From Isoetes taiwanensis (lineage: Eukaryota; Streptophyta; Lycopodiopsida; Isoetales; Isoetaceae): DNA of 64,000 bases. The position numbers were made by a program, and so were the translations under genes. This document shows, one piece after another, positions 1-11,839 of the stretch (position 1 is its first letter; each line of letters begins with the position of its first letter). Location of the stretch: NCBI GenBank assembly GCA_021234155.1, contig JAJEKV010000013.1, positions 11,804,669-11,868,668 of the forward strand, written 5' to 3'. The notes beneath the pieces are model-generated. The model ran no database searches. It was not told the DNA's origin and worked only from the letters and a program-made list of their open reading frames with translations.

Positions 1-1047
1 GATCCGGAAAGTTCCCGAGTCTATTGGGATCTTTGCGTGCATTAATGGCTTCTACAACTAAGTTTCCTGTTGATTTATCAAAATCTATGTGATTGTGGAG
101 CTGCATTTGTAGAGCGTGTATGATTGGAAGGATGTCTGGGAGATGGTGAGCCAAAGAAGAATTTTTTGAGCCAAAAAAAAAATTGAAAGTTTTAAGAGCA
201 AGTAACTCACCATGTGCTTTTCGTTCTCATGTCCTCATTGGCCGCGGACGATGCCAAGTACTTAATCCAAAATGTGGAAATGTGAATGAAAAAAGTAGTA
301 TTGCAGCTATACTACAGGGGCAAAATACGATTTGAAGATCCAGATATATAAGATACATTTGTAGGTATCCCTCGGGCCTGAGGTTTAATGCCCTTTCCTA
401 CACAAATTTTGGCCTCCCTTATGTGTGCCTAATTTTTATGTACACACACAAAAAAGTCAGAAGCTTGATGCAAGTAAGAACCCCTTTGCTTTGAAGCAGT
501 GGCAACTTCAACCCACATTCCATAGGTAATGCAAACTCAAGTTCTATCTTCCATAGAATTTGACAATTTCCTGCCTATTAGTTAGTGCCGTTGCTCAGGA
601 TTTTGTAGCTTTCCTAGGCCAGTTGCTTCTGCCCTTGCTCGAAACTAGAAGCCCAAATCATCAGCTCCATTTATCACTCCAAAATTATCTTCCTATACTT
701 AGTGGGGTTGTTTCCTTGCCAAATCGGCCTTGGAACAATTGTTCCGGCAGCGTAGGAAGAAGCAGAGATTTAGCTATTGCAAAACCTTGGGAAGCAGAAG
801 CGACGGCTATGGCGTCGTAGTAACGGAGGAACCGTAGGAGCTTCTGGCTTTCTACAACCTAACAGATGTCAAGCATGCTGCCATCGCCAACAAATAGGCG
901 TCCAGTTTTGCTGGAAGAGATCGTGCAATAAGAGGAACGTGGCAAATAAACAGGAGAATAGATTGCGGCAGAGAACACGAAAAAAGAAAAAATAGAAACT
1001 GAATTACATATGTTTAGATAAACTTACGCTTTAAAGGTAAAGGATGG
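1..1047. other. Unassigned AT-rich DNA
   Basis: No ORF with a recognisable product, RNA gene or repeat boundary was seen. The short open frames on the + strand have no family motif and look like chance frames. Confidence 0.5.
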
Positions 1048-1049
1048 TT

Positions 1050-1236
1050 GGCCCAATCCAGCCGTCTCATCCAATGCAAGAGCGACATGTTCGCTGTTTC
1101 AAAGTTTGAAACCCCGTGCAAAAGTTGCCGCATGTTCTGCAAGTTTTTCCCGCCGTTCTACAAATTTTACTGTCATTCTGTTTTTTTTACCTGCATTTTG
1201 TTTGTGGCAAGACATGTGGCACGGCTGGATTGGGCC
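1050..1236. repeat. Foldback element with perfect 16-bp inverted ends
   Basis: GGCCCAATCCAGCCGT at 1050-1065 is the exact reverse complement of 1221-1236, with about 155 bp between. This is the layout of a small MITE-like or foldback element. No target-site duplication could be defined, so the class is open. Confidence 0.55.
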
Positions 1237-1256
1237 CAGCCGTCCTCTACGTTGTG

Positions 1257-1357
1257 AGAAAGGCCCCATGGCCTTCTTTCCAGAAGGTCAAACAGACCTC
1301 TGCGCTTCGCGCGTCGACCAGCTTTCCCTTCCAGAAAGAAGGCCACAGGGCCTTTCC
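1257..1357. repeat. Imperfect hairpin with arms of about 27-30 bp
   Basis: 1257-1287 and 1327-1357 are inverted copies; both arms contain GGCCTTCTTTC and AGAAGG blocks. The loop of about 40 bp includes a GCGCTTCGCGC sub-palindrome. It could form a stable RNA hairpin if transcribed. It lies directly downstream of the 1050-1236 foldback and may be part of the same mobile sequence. Confidence 0.5.
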
Positions 1358-1902
1358 CTTATACAAAAGCACAACCTAAAGTATGCTCAAAGATCTTGGC
1401 CGTTAGCCACAAAATCCTAAATTTATCATACCCAACATATAAAGTACCATAAAACCTGTTGGCCAAATACCTAATGGTGAGCCCCTGACCTTCGTATAAA
1501 TCAAATTTGACTACAGTATTATCTAAAAATACAATCCTTTATGTGTCAACAATCAAATTATGCGTATGCCACTTAATAGTCAAATCACCTCATAATCACT
1601 TCATCACATAGTAGCCGAATAAGAACAATTTGTGTGAACTCGTTCATATAATAGCAACCTGATTCCAACTTCACCACACACTAGTCCTAGAATATGTATA
1701 TCCCAAGTTCGAGATTGCCAGAGTCACACTATGTATAGACCCATCCCATGGCCGCTTACAGGGTCCTCGTAGACATTAAAATAATATATATCTAGCTATC
1801 TATCTATGTCTCTATCTCATCTGGCAACAATCACAATATTCGCTTTCAGATAATAGCATGCATTTGCAATCAGAATTGTGGCTAATTCACATTGTGGCTA
1901 AT
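1358..1902. other. Unassigned DNA
   Basis: AT-rich sequence with a TCTATCTATCTA-type microsatellite near 1795-1820. Nothing else could be supported. Confidence 0.45.
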
Positions 1903-2228
1903 TCTCAAGGCTCTTGCACTGGTAGTACCTTTTTGCTTATATTTGGAGCATCGAACTCAGACCAGAGTGTTCTTTGGCGCATTGGAAATCATAATGCATG
2001 AGGTGTGCATTTGTAGGGGTTCTTTGGTGGATGATCATCATTGCTGGTCTGTTCAAATTTGGCTCTCTCAAGGCTCCTGCACTGGTAGTACCGTTTTTTC
2101 CTCATGTCTGGAGCATTGGAAAGCTTACTACATGATATTTCCAACGGTGAGCATGTTGTAGGGGTCCCTTGGTGGCTGATTGCCATTGTGGAACTGCTCC
2201 ATTTCAGTCCTCTGGAGGTGAGGGCCAT
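1903..2228. repeat. Imperfect 163-bp tandem duplication
   Basis: TCTCAAGG followed by CTC/CTCCTGCACTGGTAGTACC recurs at 1903 and 2066. Blocks such as GAGCAT, GTAGGGGT and TTGGTGG follow in the same order in both copies. The copies have diverged by substitutions and small indels, so the event is not recent. No coding role is apparent. Confidence 0.55.
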
Positions 2229-2531
2229 CAATTTCTTTGCAGCAGCAAGGGAACCTTTAGTGATGCATGTTAACCCTTTTGCTAGCACATTGCCACCTCA
2301 ATTGAAGCAGCCAAAGTATGCTTGCAGCCCCTTCAAGTCTCTAAGATCAACAAACAAAAGTAACAAATACAAAGGTGCGCTCATTAAACATACAAATAAA
2401 GATAACTCATTATACGCAGCAAACATTAACTCTTATTTATTAAGGGGGGAAGTGTTGTCCAAAGCAACTTCCATAGGTATGGGCAACGATCAAATTATCT
2501 ACGCCCAAATTTGGTTAGACTCCCAAGAATG
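2229..2531. other. Unassigned DNA
   Basis: Between the 163-bp duplication and the first GGGGAGGTTTCC cluster. No gene or repeat was recognised. Confidence 0.4.
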
Positions 2532-2624
2532 GAGACCTCCCCAATTTTCCCATATGGAAACCTCCCGGCTTTCCATGGAAGCTTGGGGAGGTTTCCATTA
2601 TGGGAAAATTAGGGAGGTTTCCAC
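2532..2624. repeat. Palindromic GGGGAGGTTTCC cluster 1
   Basis: Contains both CCTCCCC and GGGGAGG orientations of one 12-bp word, with CATATG and CCATGG palindromes between them. The segment can fold back on itself. The same word forms a larger cluster at 4079-4353. Confidence 0.65.
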
Positions 2625-4078
2625 TTGGATTAGAATTTTTTGAGCGAAGAGATCCACTCCTCATAAATGCAAAGAATTTGACATCGACGGCAAAATTAGA
2701 TTGCCTCTTTCACGGATTTCATATAGGAATTTCTATTTGGAGCTTTTCAAGTTCCTTTTCTTGTAGAAAGAGAAGTGCGAAAAGCTCTTGATGCGAAGCG
2801 TTTCTGAGGACTGAAGACTTGGGTAAGCAAACTGGTTTTGGAGTTTTGCATGTTGGATAATCTAAATTTTGCATTTTTGCATGGCAAATATTTGTATTTA
2901 GAGCTATGAAGCTAGCTTTGAAGCAAGCAACCCTTCCGCCTAGTATTCTTCTGTAACCGTGGATATTTTTCTGTAACCTGTAACCCTGTATTATCAGCAA
3001 TTTTCGTGGATACATCTTTTAGAAATAGAAGCTGGATTTTCATGGCCTTCCTTCAAGTATCTACCTGCAAAATTTCTAGAAGAAATGGATGTCTTTTTGG
3101 TTCACTGTTACTGATTCCGAACTTGTTGAGCCTCAAATCTTCCATAAAAGCACGACGCCATTCCTAGATCTAATAGCTTCAGACTATAAGAGCGAATCTG
3201 GTAGAAAATCTCTCTGGGCATCAATCTTCTCAGGCAGGAGGCGATTAAACCCATTATACAAGAAATCCCCAATAATTCTCCTCCTACTATGCCCACCAGA
3301 ACCAAATCTGGCCTAAATCGTTGCTGTGCTTCCTGCCTGTTTTCTTCAAAATGTCGCCTCTTTTTTTTATTTGGCTGCCATAGCTAAGAGCTCCAGTTTC
3401 CTTCTAGCTCATTCGATTCTTCATTCCAGCCCCATGTCTAGATTCTACTCTATCCCATGTTTTCAAAATTTCTACCCGTTTTTAAACCAAATGGATAGGA
3501 GAAAGAAAACGAAGCCACTGTTTTCGCCACTGTTTTAGACCAGATATTCCAAGATTATGCTACTAAAGTCTGTTCCAAGTAGCTTTTCCACAATTTTTCT
3601 CTGCTTGCTGCACCCAATCTTACAAATTTCGAGCTTCGGTAACTAACACAAAATATGATGAGATCACAAACTCAAACTCAATGTAGAAAACATACCTTAA
3701 GGTGAGCAGAAAACTAGTTCTACAGGATTCTGAGAGTGTTGTAAGAAGAGATCTCTGGCATTACAAAAAACCTTCTCTCTGTTGAACACAAAAGCTTCTC
3801 TGTTCGAGTCAACAAGCCTGAATTTTGAAATTTGATACTAGATAGAGTTTTAAAATTTGTATCTACCTAAATTTGCAAATTTTGGCATGTTTTACTCTTG
3901 AACTAGAAAGGTTTTTTGATCACCAGGATGAGGTTTTAAAATATTAAAAAAAAAATTAAAAGGCCGTATTTAATAAAGGCGGCTGTAATTAATAAAGGCA
4001 TGCTTACGCAACCATCAAAGTGGCTATTAAAAAACACGTGGATCGAGGCGGAACGTGGAGGGCTTCTAATTTTTGTGG
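2625..4078. other. Unassigned AT-rich DNA
   Basis: About 1.45 kb of low-complexity-biased sequence with several T- and A-runs. Short open frames at 2719-3015 (-), 3089-3316 (+) and 3326-3538 (+) show no recognisable motif. Confidence 0.45.
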
Positions 4079-4353
4079 GAAACCTCCCCAATTTTCCATG
4101 GAAACCTCCCCTGTTTTCTCATATGGAAACCTCCCCTAGTTTTATAGGAAATTTGGGGAGGTTTCCAGGGAAAGGTGGGGAGGTTTCCATGGAAACCTCC
4201 CCTATTTTCCAAAATGAAAACTCCCCAGGTTTACTTGGAAAGTTGGGGAGGTTTCCAGGGAAAGGTGGGGAGGTTTCCGGGAAGATGAGGGAGGTTTCCA
4301 GGGAAAGTTGGGGAGGTTTCCACTGTTTCCACGAAAAATTGGGGAGGTTTCCC
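4079..4353. repeat. Palindromic GGGGAGGTTTCC cluster 2
   Basis: The word GGGGAGGTTTCC, or its complement GGAAACCTCCCC, occurs about a dozen times in both orientations. Spacers are variations on AGGGAAAGGT, ATTTTCCATGG and CATATGG. Open frames exist on both strands because the word lacks stops; I regard these as repeat-derived rather than genes. The many inverted copies would allow long hairpins. Confidence 0.7.
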
Positions 4354-5119
4354 AACCCAAATCGGGCGTAGGAAAAACCATCGTATTGGCAATGTAGAAG
4401 AACCTCCAACATGAGTTAGACCTTCAACATAAAATAATGAAGGGAGGCCACAGGTTACATTCACATTCTCATACAACCAAGGAACCTCTAGCTGCTGCTT
4501 CAAAGCATAATGATTCTAATTTAAAATTCATGCCTAGTTCATCTTTCCCACAGTTTTGGCACTCGCACGTAGCACGTATCGCATCTACTTCTGCTCAAAG
4601 ACGTAAACAACACATTGATAGGCATAGTCGTCACTCTAATTTGGTGATCCGTATTATGTCAGAGGAAGCATCAGAGGATTTGCAATAAAAAGGTATATAC
4701 ATTGGTGTTGGGTAAACTAGACCTTACAACAATAGTTGTTGTTACTGCTGCGCGGACAGTGTAGGAGCATTGCAGCCCACTGCCTGCGCATAGTGAAATT
4801 CAATATTCATAATGCCAAATTTTGAGTTCCTGTGCATATACTAGCGCTCTGGCGCTCAACTCCAATGGCCAGGCCTTGCTTTTGAGAATTCAATGGTTCT
4901 ATGGCAACATAGAACCATCATTCGTGGAGAAGGCGGGCCTTTTTTGGAATGTCTATTTTTTCCATTAGATTTTTTTTACAGGTTATATATTTCATCAGTG
5001 CGTGTACCATAGGGCTCTTGGCTTCTATCTTTTTCCTTTGTTATTTCTCCTTCACCAAGAGCTAGCTTCTTTCTGCTTGTTCATAAGTTTCTTTGTGGTC
5101 CACCCACAAGCTAGAGATT
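4354..5119. other. Unassigned DNA up to the LTR element
   Basis: Includes an open frame at 4437-4688 (+) without a recognisable domain. AGATT at 5115-5119 is the upstream copy of the LTR element's target-site duplication. Confidence 0.45.
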
Positions 5120-7550
5120 TGTTGCCCCTTTTTGGGCAACATGGACCATCATGATACCTAGAGTTTCAAGATTGGAAGATACTTGTCAAAGTTTGGAAGA
5201 CTTGTGGTTTCTTTTGAGGTTTCATCTTAAGTTACTTTCTCATCACTCATATGGTAAGAGTTAGTGCTATTTTGATCCTGCTAGAGTTTGGAAGAAATTG
5301 GTTCAAGTTTGGAAGACCCTTGGGATCTTGGTTGTATAGCCTAATTCTTTCCTTTGAGGAAGTTTTCTAGTTACATTCTTATTTCTTGAAGACCAGGCAA
5401 AGAATATTGCAAGCTATACAAGGAGTCATTACCATGTTGCTCATATTCACTCATATGAAACTAAATGGAGTTGCACCCATGATTTGGAAGTCACACATAT
5501 GAAGATGCACTTAGAAGTGGAATTGCTCTTATTTTGGCCTTGAAGATTGGAAGACCTTTTAGAAGTTTGGAAGACCCTAGGGCCTTGAGCAAAGTTATGT
5601 TCATCATAAGGTATGATTTGAGCTTTTGAGATATGATCATGTGCTCAGGGGTTCCGACCTTCATCCATTTCATCCATCCTACATCCACCTTCCTTTCATT
5701 TTTTTTTATACCTCATTTTCACCTGTCATGCCTTCTTTCATTACCTCACTACCTATATTTTATTGGCCTCACCTCCACTTGTGAATTGCTCTCAAGAGAT
5801 CATGAAAAACCTCAAGAGCAAAGAAGCTTGAATTTTACCTTCATTCTATCACCCTAAATCCTACCATAGCCTTTTTTTTCCTATTTTTCCACCCTTTTCC
5901 TATGATTTTTTCACCATTTCCAAGGTTGAAAATTCATTGACCATGGTCAAAATGGCCAAAATTTCAAGTATCTCAATTTGACCTGAAAACACTCTAGATT
6001 TGAAGCTTGGCAAAAAATAGCTAGGTTGGCCTTTTCAAAATTCAAAAAAGACATGGGAAACCCTCAAATATCATTTCTTGGGATCGTGCAAAAAATAAAA
6101 ACCTATTCTAGCCTATCTACCCTATCTAATTTTGCATAGTTCGGTCACCCCCATTTTCCATTATAAGCGTGAGGGGGGGGCGCACCTGGGTTTGGGTGTC
6201 CCCTCTGCGTGTACGCAAATTTAATAAGCGCTCGCATTATTCCTTATATACCTTAGCCGCCGGACTTCGTTTTTGTGCCTGTGGGATATATAAGCCCTTG
6301 AGAATTTTTGATAAACCCTAAGAAATAGAGGAACACCTTTAAATCCGGCCAATTAGGTGCCCTAAACCTGATTGAATCCCGCCAATTTCCTGAAATTGGT
6401 TCCTAAACCTTTTCGAAACCCACGGAATCCTTTGTGGCACTTGATTGATAGAAACTTGCTCAGATTAGTAGGAAATCATTGAGCCGAGCTGGTTTTGGGA
6501 AGGGCAGTTTTTAATCACGGAAATGGATCATTTTTTACCCCCTCGGAGATATACCCTCGTGATGCGGGCGATTTCTATATTCACGATATTCTATTGATCT
6601 GTTTCTACCTCAAATTACGCTAATCACGCTTTCGAGATTGAAGATTGGATTGTATTTTGATTGAAGGCAGGCTTCTGTTGTGACTTATTTGACATCAAAA
6701 CTCCTATTGCTACTCAAATTATCTTATTATTTTCTCTTTCGATAATTTTGGGTTTTGAGGAAGTTGACAATGCCTTGGGATCTGTTTCTCAAGCATTATC
6801 ACGGTATTACTTTTGAGAATTCTAAACTCTGTGATATCTTATGATTTGAATGCATATTCATTGCCTGGACAAATAATGTTTCCATCTTCTTTTGTTTCAA
6901 GTTGTTTCACTTTGTCTAAACTAATAGAAACCAGATATTTAAAGTAGAATCCAAATTAATAGTCGTGTCCCATTCTTTAAAAGGTTTGAGTATTGCTTAT
7001 ATGCAAAGAAAACAAAGAAAAAATAGTTTTTCCATAAGCTGTCATAAAGCTGTGATGTAAATCGAGACTTTGGCCCATCTCAAGTAAATATCATAGTGTT
7101 TGCTTGTCAAGAAAACCTTATGCACATGATCTAGAGTTTATTTTGAAGCTGTTTATACAAATTCCAACTCAAGATTCATCACCAAACTATATTTGCAAAT
7201 TTTGGCTCTGTTTTGGCATTGACCAATTTTGGTGAACTTTGACATTGATTTTCTTGGTCTTCCCTATCCAAATCGAGACGGACTTTCACCATGAGTTCCC
7301 TCTACTTGTCTATAACTCATACCAAAACCAAAACTCAAAAATCTTAAAGGGTGTGATTTGCAAGATTGATTTTTGCTCGACAGTTTTTACGCCGGGGATT
7401 TGTAGTGATTTTGACAAAACCGGCATTTGAAATTGAGTTCTTTTGCTTTATATGATTAAGGATTGATCACCCTAAGTGATACGGAGGTCCTGACCGGTTT
7501 GTTTACACTTCCTTTGAGGTTAGGCTAAAATTCCAGGTTTTAGGCTAACA
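5120..7550 (+). repeat. 5' LTR (2431 bp)
   Basis: Starts TGTTGCCC and ends GGCTAACA. The first 22 bp contain 8-bp inverted arms, TGTTGCCC and GGGCAACA, around CTTTTT. It is almost colinear with 14698-17146. Differences cluster at CAG/CTG-type sites, for example where the 3' copy reads CCTGA and this copy reads CACGA. Open frames inside are not recognisable genes. Confidence 0.88.
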
Positions 7551-8960
7551 TTTTGGGAGGTCCTACCGAGATTTTTACTGGAAATTGAACTCAATGGCAC
7601 CAAGGAAGATTTTGAGTCTGGCTGAACCACGAGGGAGACAAATCAACCAGATTTGGTAGGAGTAAGCATGAGAGTGGCTACCAGATCTACCACTAATGCT
7701 ACAAATACTCCCAACTTGCCTATTCCTCCACCGGCTCCTCTCTATCGGTCTACAAATATTACAAATATTTCCCTCTGTGCCCTCTTCTTCACAAATTCAT
7801 AAACTTTTTGAACGGATCAAACCTTTCGGTCTGTTCCTCCATCAGCACCTTATCATTTTGAGTTGACTATACTGTTTCCCCCCTTGCTATGATTCTTCCA
7901 TGAATGCCAACCATTTTCTAAAAAACTTTGAAGACTATTATGAAGAACATGGGAGAAAAGAAGGGTTCGAGGTTTTGAAATTCATCAAATGCATGAAGGG
8001 TGATGAGGCGGATCTTGGCTCGATTTTGAGCTGTCTATAGGTACCAAAGGGGATGAATTGGAACACAAGTTTCTATCAAGGTTTGGTAAGGCTACTTCAC
8101 CCAGGATCTTGTCTTTGAACTCAACTCATTTTCCATTAGACACGGTGAGAGTGTAAAGCGGTATGTGGAGAGATTTAATTCTTATTTGCTAGTGTGTAGC
8201 GAGGAATGGGGTTACTCATCCAACATTGCACCTAGTTGCTTCCTTTATCGAGAGGTTTGATGTCTAGACCTAGGATCTATAGGAAGTTATTAAAATTACA
8301 AAAATTTGGTGAGTTGGATTCTATCCATAAAACATTTGTAAAATTTTGTAGATCTGGCGAGAACTATTAAGCTATCTTCGATGAAGAGATCGAGATCCAT
8401 TTTATCCTCCTCATCATGGGCCGAACATGATTTACATTTTGCTAATCTTTGCTCCTGTTTATGCGACAACAAAGAAGAAGAAGTCCAAGGCTGAAGAATT
8501 GGATCCTCATGTTTTAGAGATGAAATCGAGATCGATAAAAGTGTCACGAGGCACTTTTGGAAGTTACCAAACAACTTCTTTGAATTAAAAAGCGAGTAAA
8601 GATGCCCCACCTCTGAATGCACAAACTGTGGTAAACCTTACCATAGAGCTGGCGGTGTTTTGCAAGGCAATGTCCTAAGTGTCATAGAAGAGGTCACTTT
8701 GGTAGAGAATGTCTGTTTGCTCTTTTTGCAAGGAAATAGGTCATGAGGAGAAGTATTGCAGTGTTAAGGCTTATTTTGAAAAACAAGATAAAAGGTAAAC
8801 AAATGTCAAATATAAGTTTTATTGAGACTTGTGCGGGAGAAACGAGGGAAGAGCAAGATGTTATGGTTGTGGAGACCGTGCGGAAGCTCATCAAATGCAT
8901 CTAGGGTTACATTCCACCTCATAAGGTAACATTTCAATCAGATCCTCGAATATAGCTCCT
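7551..8960 (+). pseudogene. gag remnant with CCHC zinc knuckles
   Basis: An ATG at 7592 opens a short frame that stops after 21 codons. Near 8080-8220, in changing frames, there is a retrotransposon-gag-like stretch ending in GESVKRYVERFNSYLL, the usual tail motif of plant gypsy capsids. At about 8610-8770 three CX2CX4HX4C-type knuckles follow (CTNCGKPYH, CPKCHRRGHFGREC, CSFCKEIGHEEKYC). These bind the packaged RNA in functional nucleocapsids. Several frame changes are needed to read through, so the gene is broken or badly base-called. Family known; breaks seen directly. Confidence 0.7.
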
Positions 8961-9189
8961 CCTCTGCTCAAAGGTATAAGCGAGAAAGATTACGAGTTGG
9001 ATGAATTTGAATTACTTATGAAAAATTCTAAGGTTCTTTGTGGATTTATTAACTTCTTTGAGAATTGCACCATCATACGGGGAAAAGTTGATCAAAAGCA
9101 CTCCGGATATTGAAGAGGTTCTTCTTTGCTGAAACACGCAACAATATTTACGTGGCTTTGCACGAGCAAGCCCGAAGATCCAGTGCTTT

Positions 9190-9580
9190 TACTTGTAGTG
9201 CTACTATAGGAACTTCCCATCTAGACAAAGTTTTTCTTTGGATGGAGGTTCTTCTCTTAATGTTATGCCTTATCATGTTATGAAGGCACTTTGGATCTCA
9301 AGGTAGAAGATAATACTTCCATTGTTCTAAAATCTTTTTCAAATGCTAAAAGTTGTGCCTAAGGGAATAGTAAAAATGTATCTGTGAATCTGGGGGGAAT
9401 CATTATCTTTGGCCACATTTGTGGTTGTTGATTTTGAAAATGTTAATCAAGCTAATATCTATGATCTATTATTAGGAAGGAGATGGATGAAAGCAGTGGA
9501 TGCCAGGACTGTATGGTGCGAAGGCACTTACACCATTTCAATGGAGCAACCACATCAAACTGGCAAACAAAAGCGATCCA
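9190..9580 (+). pseudogene. Retropepsin-like protease domain
   Basis: The segment reads FSLDGGSSLNVMPYHVM, which matches the DGGSS active-site form of plant Athila/Tat-type proteases, with D as the catalytic aspartate. About 70 residues later NIYDLLLGRRWM and then WCEGTYTISM match the conserved flap and C-terminal strand. The protease would process the Gag-Pol polyprotein. Frames change at least once between these motifs. It lies downstream of the zinc knuckles, as expected. Confidence 0.7.
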
Positions 9581-9839
9581 TCTGCTAACATTAGGTTCAT
9601 AGATGTGGACATACTCTGAGGAAGAAGATTTGGGTGTTTACAATTTAGGCCTGGATGCTAGTATACATGAAGAGGTTGTCAACTTTGCTTACATGCATGT
9701 TGAATCTCGATCTGAAGGCAAAAAGCCTATCTACGGTTTGATGGAGGTATGTCAAAAAAGCGGGGATTGCTTCAACCTATTTGCTATTTTGAAGGATCAG
9801 ATTTTAAGTTGATGACTAAGATAGGGAGAATTCACCTAA

Positions 9840-10105
9840 TATTTCTTCTAATGCGTGAGAATACAAAGCCCTCATTGCGGGTTTACAAGAAGCAAGGTGT
9901 ATGAGTATTTCTCATATTGTTATTTATGGAGACTCACAACTTGTTTGTAGACAAATCTTGGGAGAATATCGAACTAAACATCAAGACATGGAGGATCGAG
10001 TGCTCAAGCCCGGAGAATTATTAACTTTTTTGATCATTGGGAGATTTTACATATTCCTAGATCTAAAAATTTTGAAAGCTGACTCATTGTCTTGAGAAAA
10101 ACCCT
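9840..10105 (+). pseudogene. Extra RNase H-like domain (aRNH type) upstream of RT
   Basis: The segment reads EYKALIAGLQEARCMSISH, then VIYGDSQLVCRQILGEY, then KTKHQDM-like and finally KADSLS. This is the signature of the plant-type additional RNase H: catalytic E in EYKALIAGL, D in YGDSQL, and the final D in ADSLS. The N-terminal strand with the first aspartate is not recognisable. In plant Tat elements this domain normally sits after the usual RNase H and before integrase. Here it lies between protease and RT, and an ordinary RNase H is found at 11226. Either a real rearrangement or an old internal shuffle explains it. Confidence 0.6.
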
Positions 10106-10439
10106 TATGGAGTATTTGTGCGAAGGAGCTATTCAAGAGGATGTCTTAGATGAAGAGGAGCTTTCCCAATTCCATCCCATCTTAACTATCAACCTAGCAC
10201 AAGAGGAATCACTTAAAGAGCTTGAAGTGCATAAAGGAGGTATATCTAGGACCACACCAAATGGGAGACTTATATAATGAAGGTGATCAAGGTAAAATGG
10301 TTGAGTTATTTGAGGATTGGGTGGATGTTTTGCTTGGGAGTATTGAGCTGAAAGGGTTGATAAAAAAATTTGTGAGTTTGAAATTAAGGTTCGAGAAGAT
10401 GCCAAACCTGTTATCACGAGAAGTTGAGAAGAATTAATT

Positions 10440-11010
10440 CTTCACTTTTAGATCTTATCAAGCGGGAATTATTCAAAATGCGAGGGAATCAGGATTGATA
10501 GTTGACATTGTGAACCCCTCTTGGGTTTCTTGTATTGTTCAGTTCTAAAAAGAATGGTTCTTTAAGAATATGTGTGGATTATAGAGATCTAAATAAAGCT
10601 CTTTGTTAAAGATTGTTACCCTTTGCCTTTTTGGAAGAAATCCTTTATCACGATTGGCTGGTAAGTCTATGTACTCATTTTTGGATGGTTTCTGGTTTTA
10701 ATCAGATTAGCATCAAAAAGGAAGATCGATCAAAGACATCCTTCATTACTCCATGGGGAACTTATGCAATGAAAAGGATGCCTTTTGGCTTAATGAATGC
10801 CCCCGCCACATTTCAGAGAGCCATGGATCTTGTCTTTGCAAACATGACTCTGAGCAATTCAGAGTTTATCACGGATGATTTATGCTTAGGTCTTGATACA
10901 AGTGATCATATTTGAGCTAACAAGAATATTCACATTGTGCAGACAAGCTGGGGTTAATCTAAACCCAAAAAAGTGCATCTTTTGGCATCAAAGGCCAGCT
11001 CTTAGGCCAT
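10440..11010 (+). pseudogene. Ty3/gypsy reverse transcriptase domain
   Basis: Motifs in order are GSLRICVDYRDLNKAL, then FLDGFSGFNQI-like sequence (shifted frame near 10670), TSFITPWGTYAMKRMPFGL, NAPATFQRAMD, and FITDDLCLG where F[VI]DD-type catalytic residues are expected. LNPKKCIFW follows near 10960. These are standard fingers and palm motifs of gypsy RTs. An in-frame stop after DLNKALC and a stop after SDHI show decay or base-call error. It would copy the genomic RNA into cDNA in virus-like particles. Confidence 0.8.
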
Positions 11011-11225
11011 GAGGTTTCTGCTAAAGGCCTTCAAGTAGCTGAAGAGAGAAGATCATAGCTTTAAAAAGCTTCAAACACCGGGACAATTAAAGAAGTCAAA
11101 GGGATTTATGGGAATGACCTCTTTCTTAAGAGTGTATGTGCCTAATTTCTCTCACCTTATTAGTCCTATCTCTAAGTTGACTAGAGTAGGCCAAGTTAGT
11201 AAAGAAAGTAAATATAGGCTGTTGT

Positions 11226-11530
11226 TTGGGTGATGAGTGTGAAAAAGCTTTTTTGCAGATCATAGAGGCTATTTGTCATTCTACACTTTTAAAAACTCCG
11301 GACCTTTCATTACCATTTAAAGTTTACATAACTATCACTAAAAAGGCTGCTTTGGGTTGCCATTTTGCGAGGATAGACACCCTATTGCTTTTGCAAGCAA
11401 ACAATGGTCTCAAAGCTGAAGAGAAGTATGCAAAGATAGAAAAGTCTTCTTTGCTCTCATCTTTTTGATCGAGAGCAGGGTCATCTTTTACAAAAATCCC
11501 AAGCCACTATCTACATCTTGTGAGAACCCC
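11226..11530 (+). pseudogene. Gypsy RNase H domain
   Basis: EKAFLQIIEAICHSTLLKTPD followed by LPFKVYITITKKAALG and EEKYAKIEK match the connection and RNase H region that follows gypsy RT (the usual form is CEEAFQ..K..L...PVL..PD and then F.VY.DAS..A.G). The expected catalytic aspartate after VY is replaced by IT. Frame changes occur after 11468. The domain removes the RNA strand during reverse transcription. Confidence 0.65.
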
Positions 11531-11839
11531 ATGCCTTTTTGTATGGTAGAAATTAGAAAAACCTAAGCTTCATAGGTGGGCTTGTAGGCTTCAATCTTAT
11601 GATTTAAAGGTAAAGGTTATTCATGTATTGAACAATCAGAGTTTATACACACTGCTTTGCCTACTTTGAACATGAGGAGGTGGTACAAGAAGAAGAAATG
11701 ACTAACCTTGTTGTAAATGAGCGGGGCGTGTCAACTATACCCGACTCAAGGTTGGCAACAACCTATCAGGAGATTCCTTGATTATCAAGAGATACCTTAC
11801 GAATTTTCAAAAGCCAAGCTTACAAGTTTAAGTTAAAAT

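Noticed and set aside
4000-4503. Overlapping open frames on both strands rich in P, F, G and W
   Set aside because: Produced by the stop-free GGGGAGGTTTCC word in both orientations.
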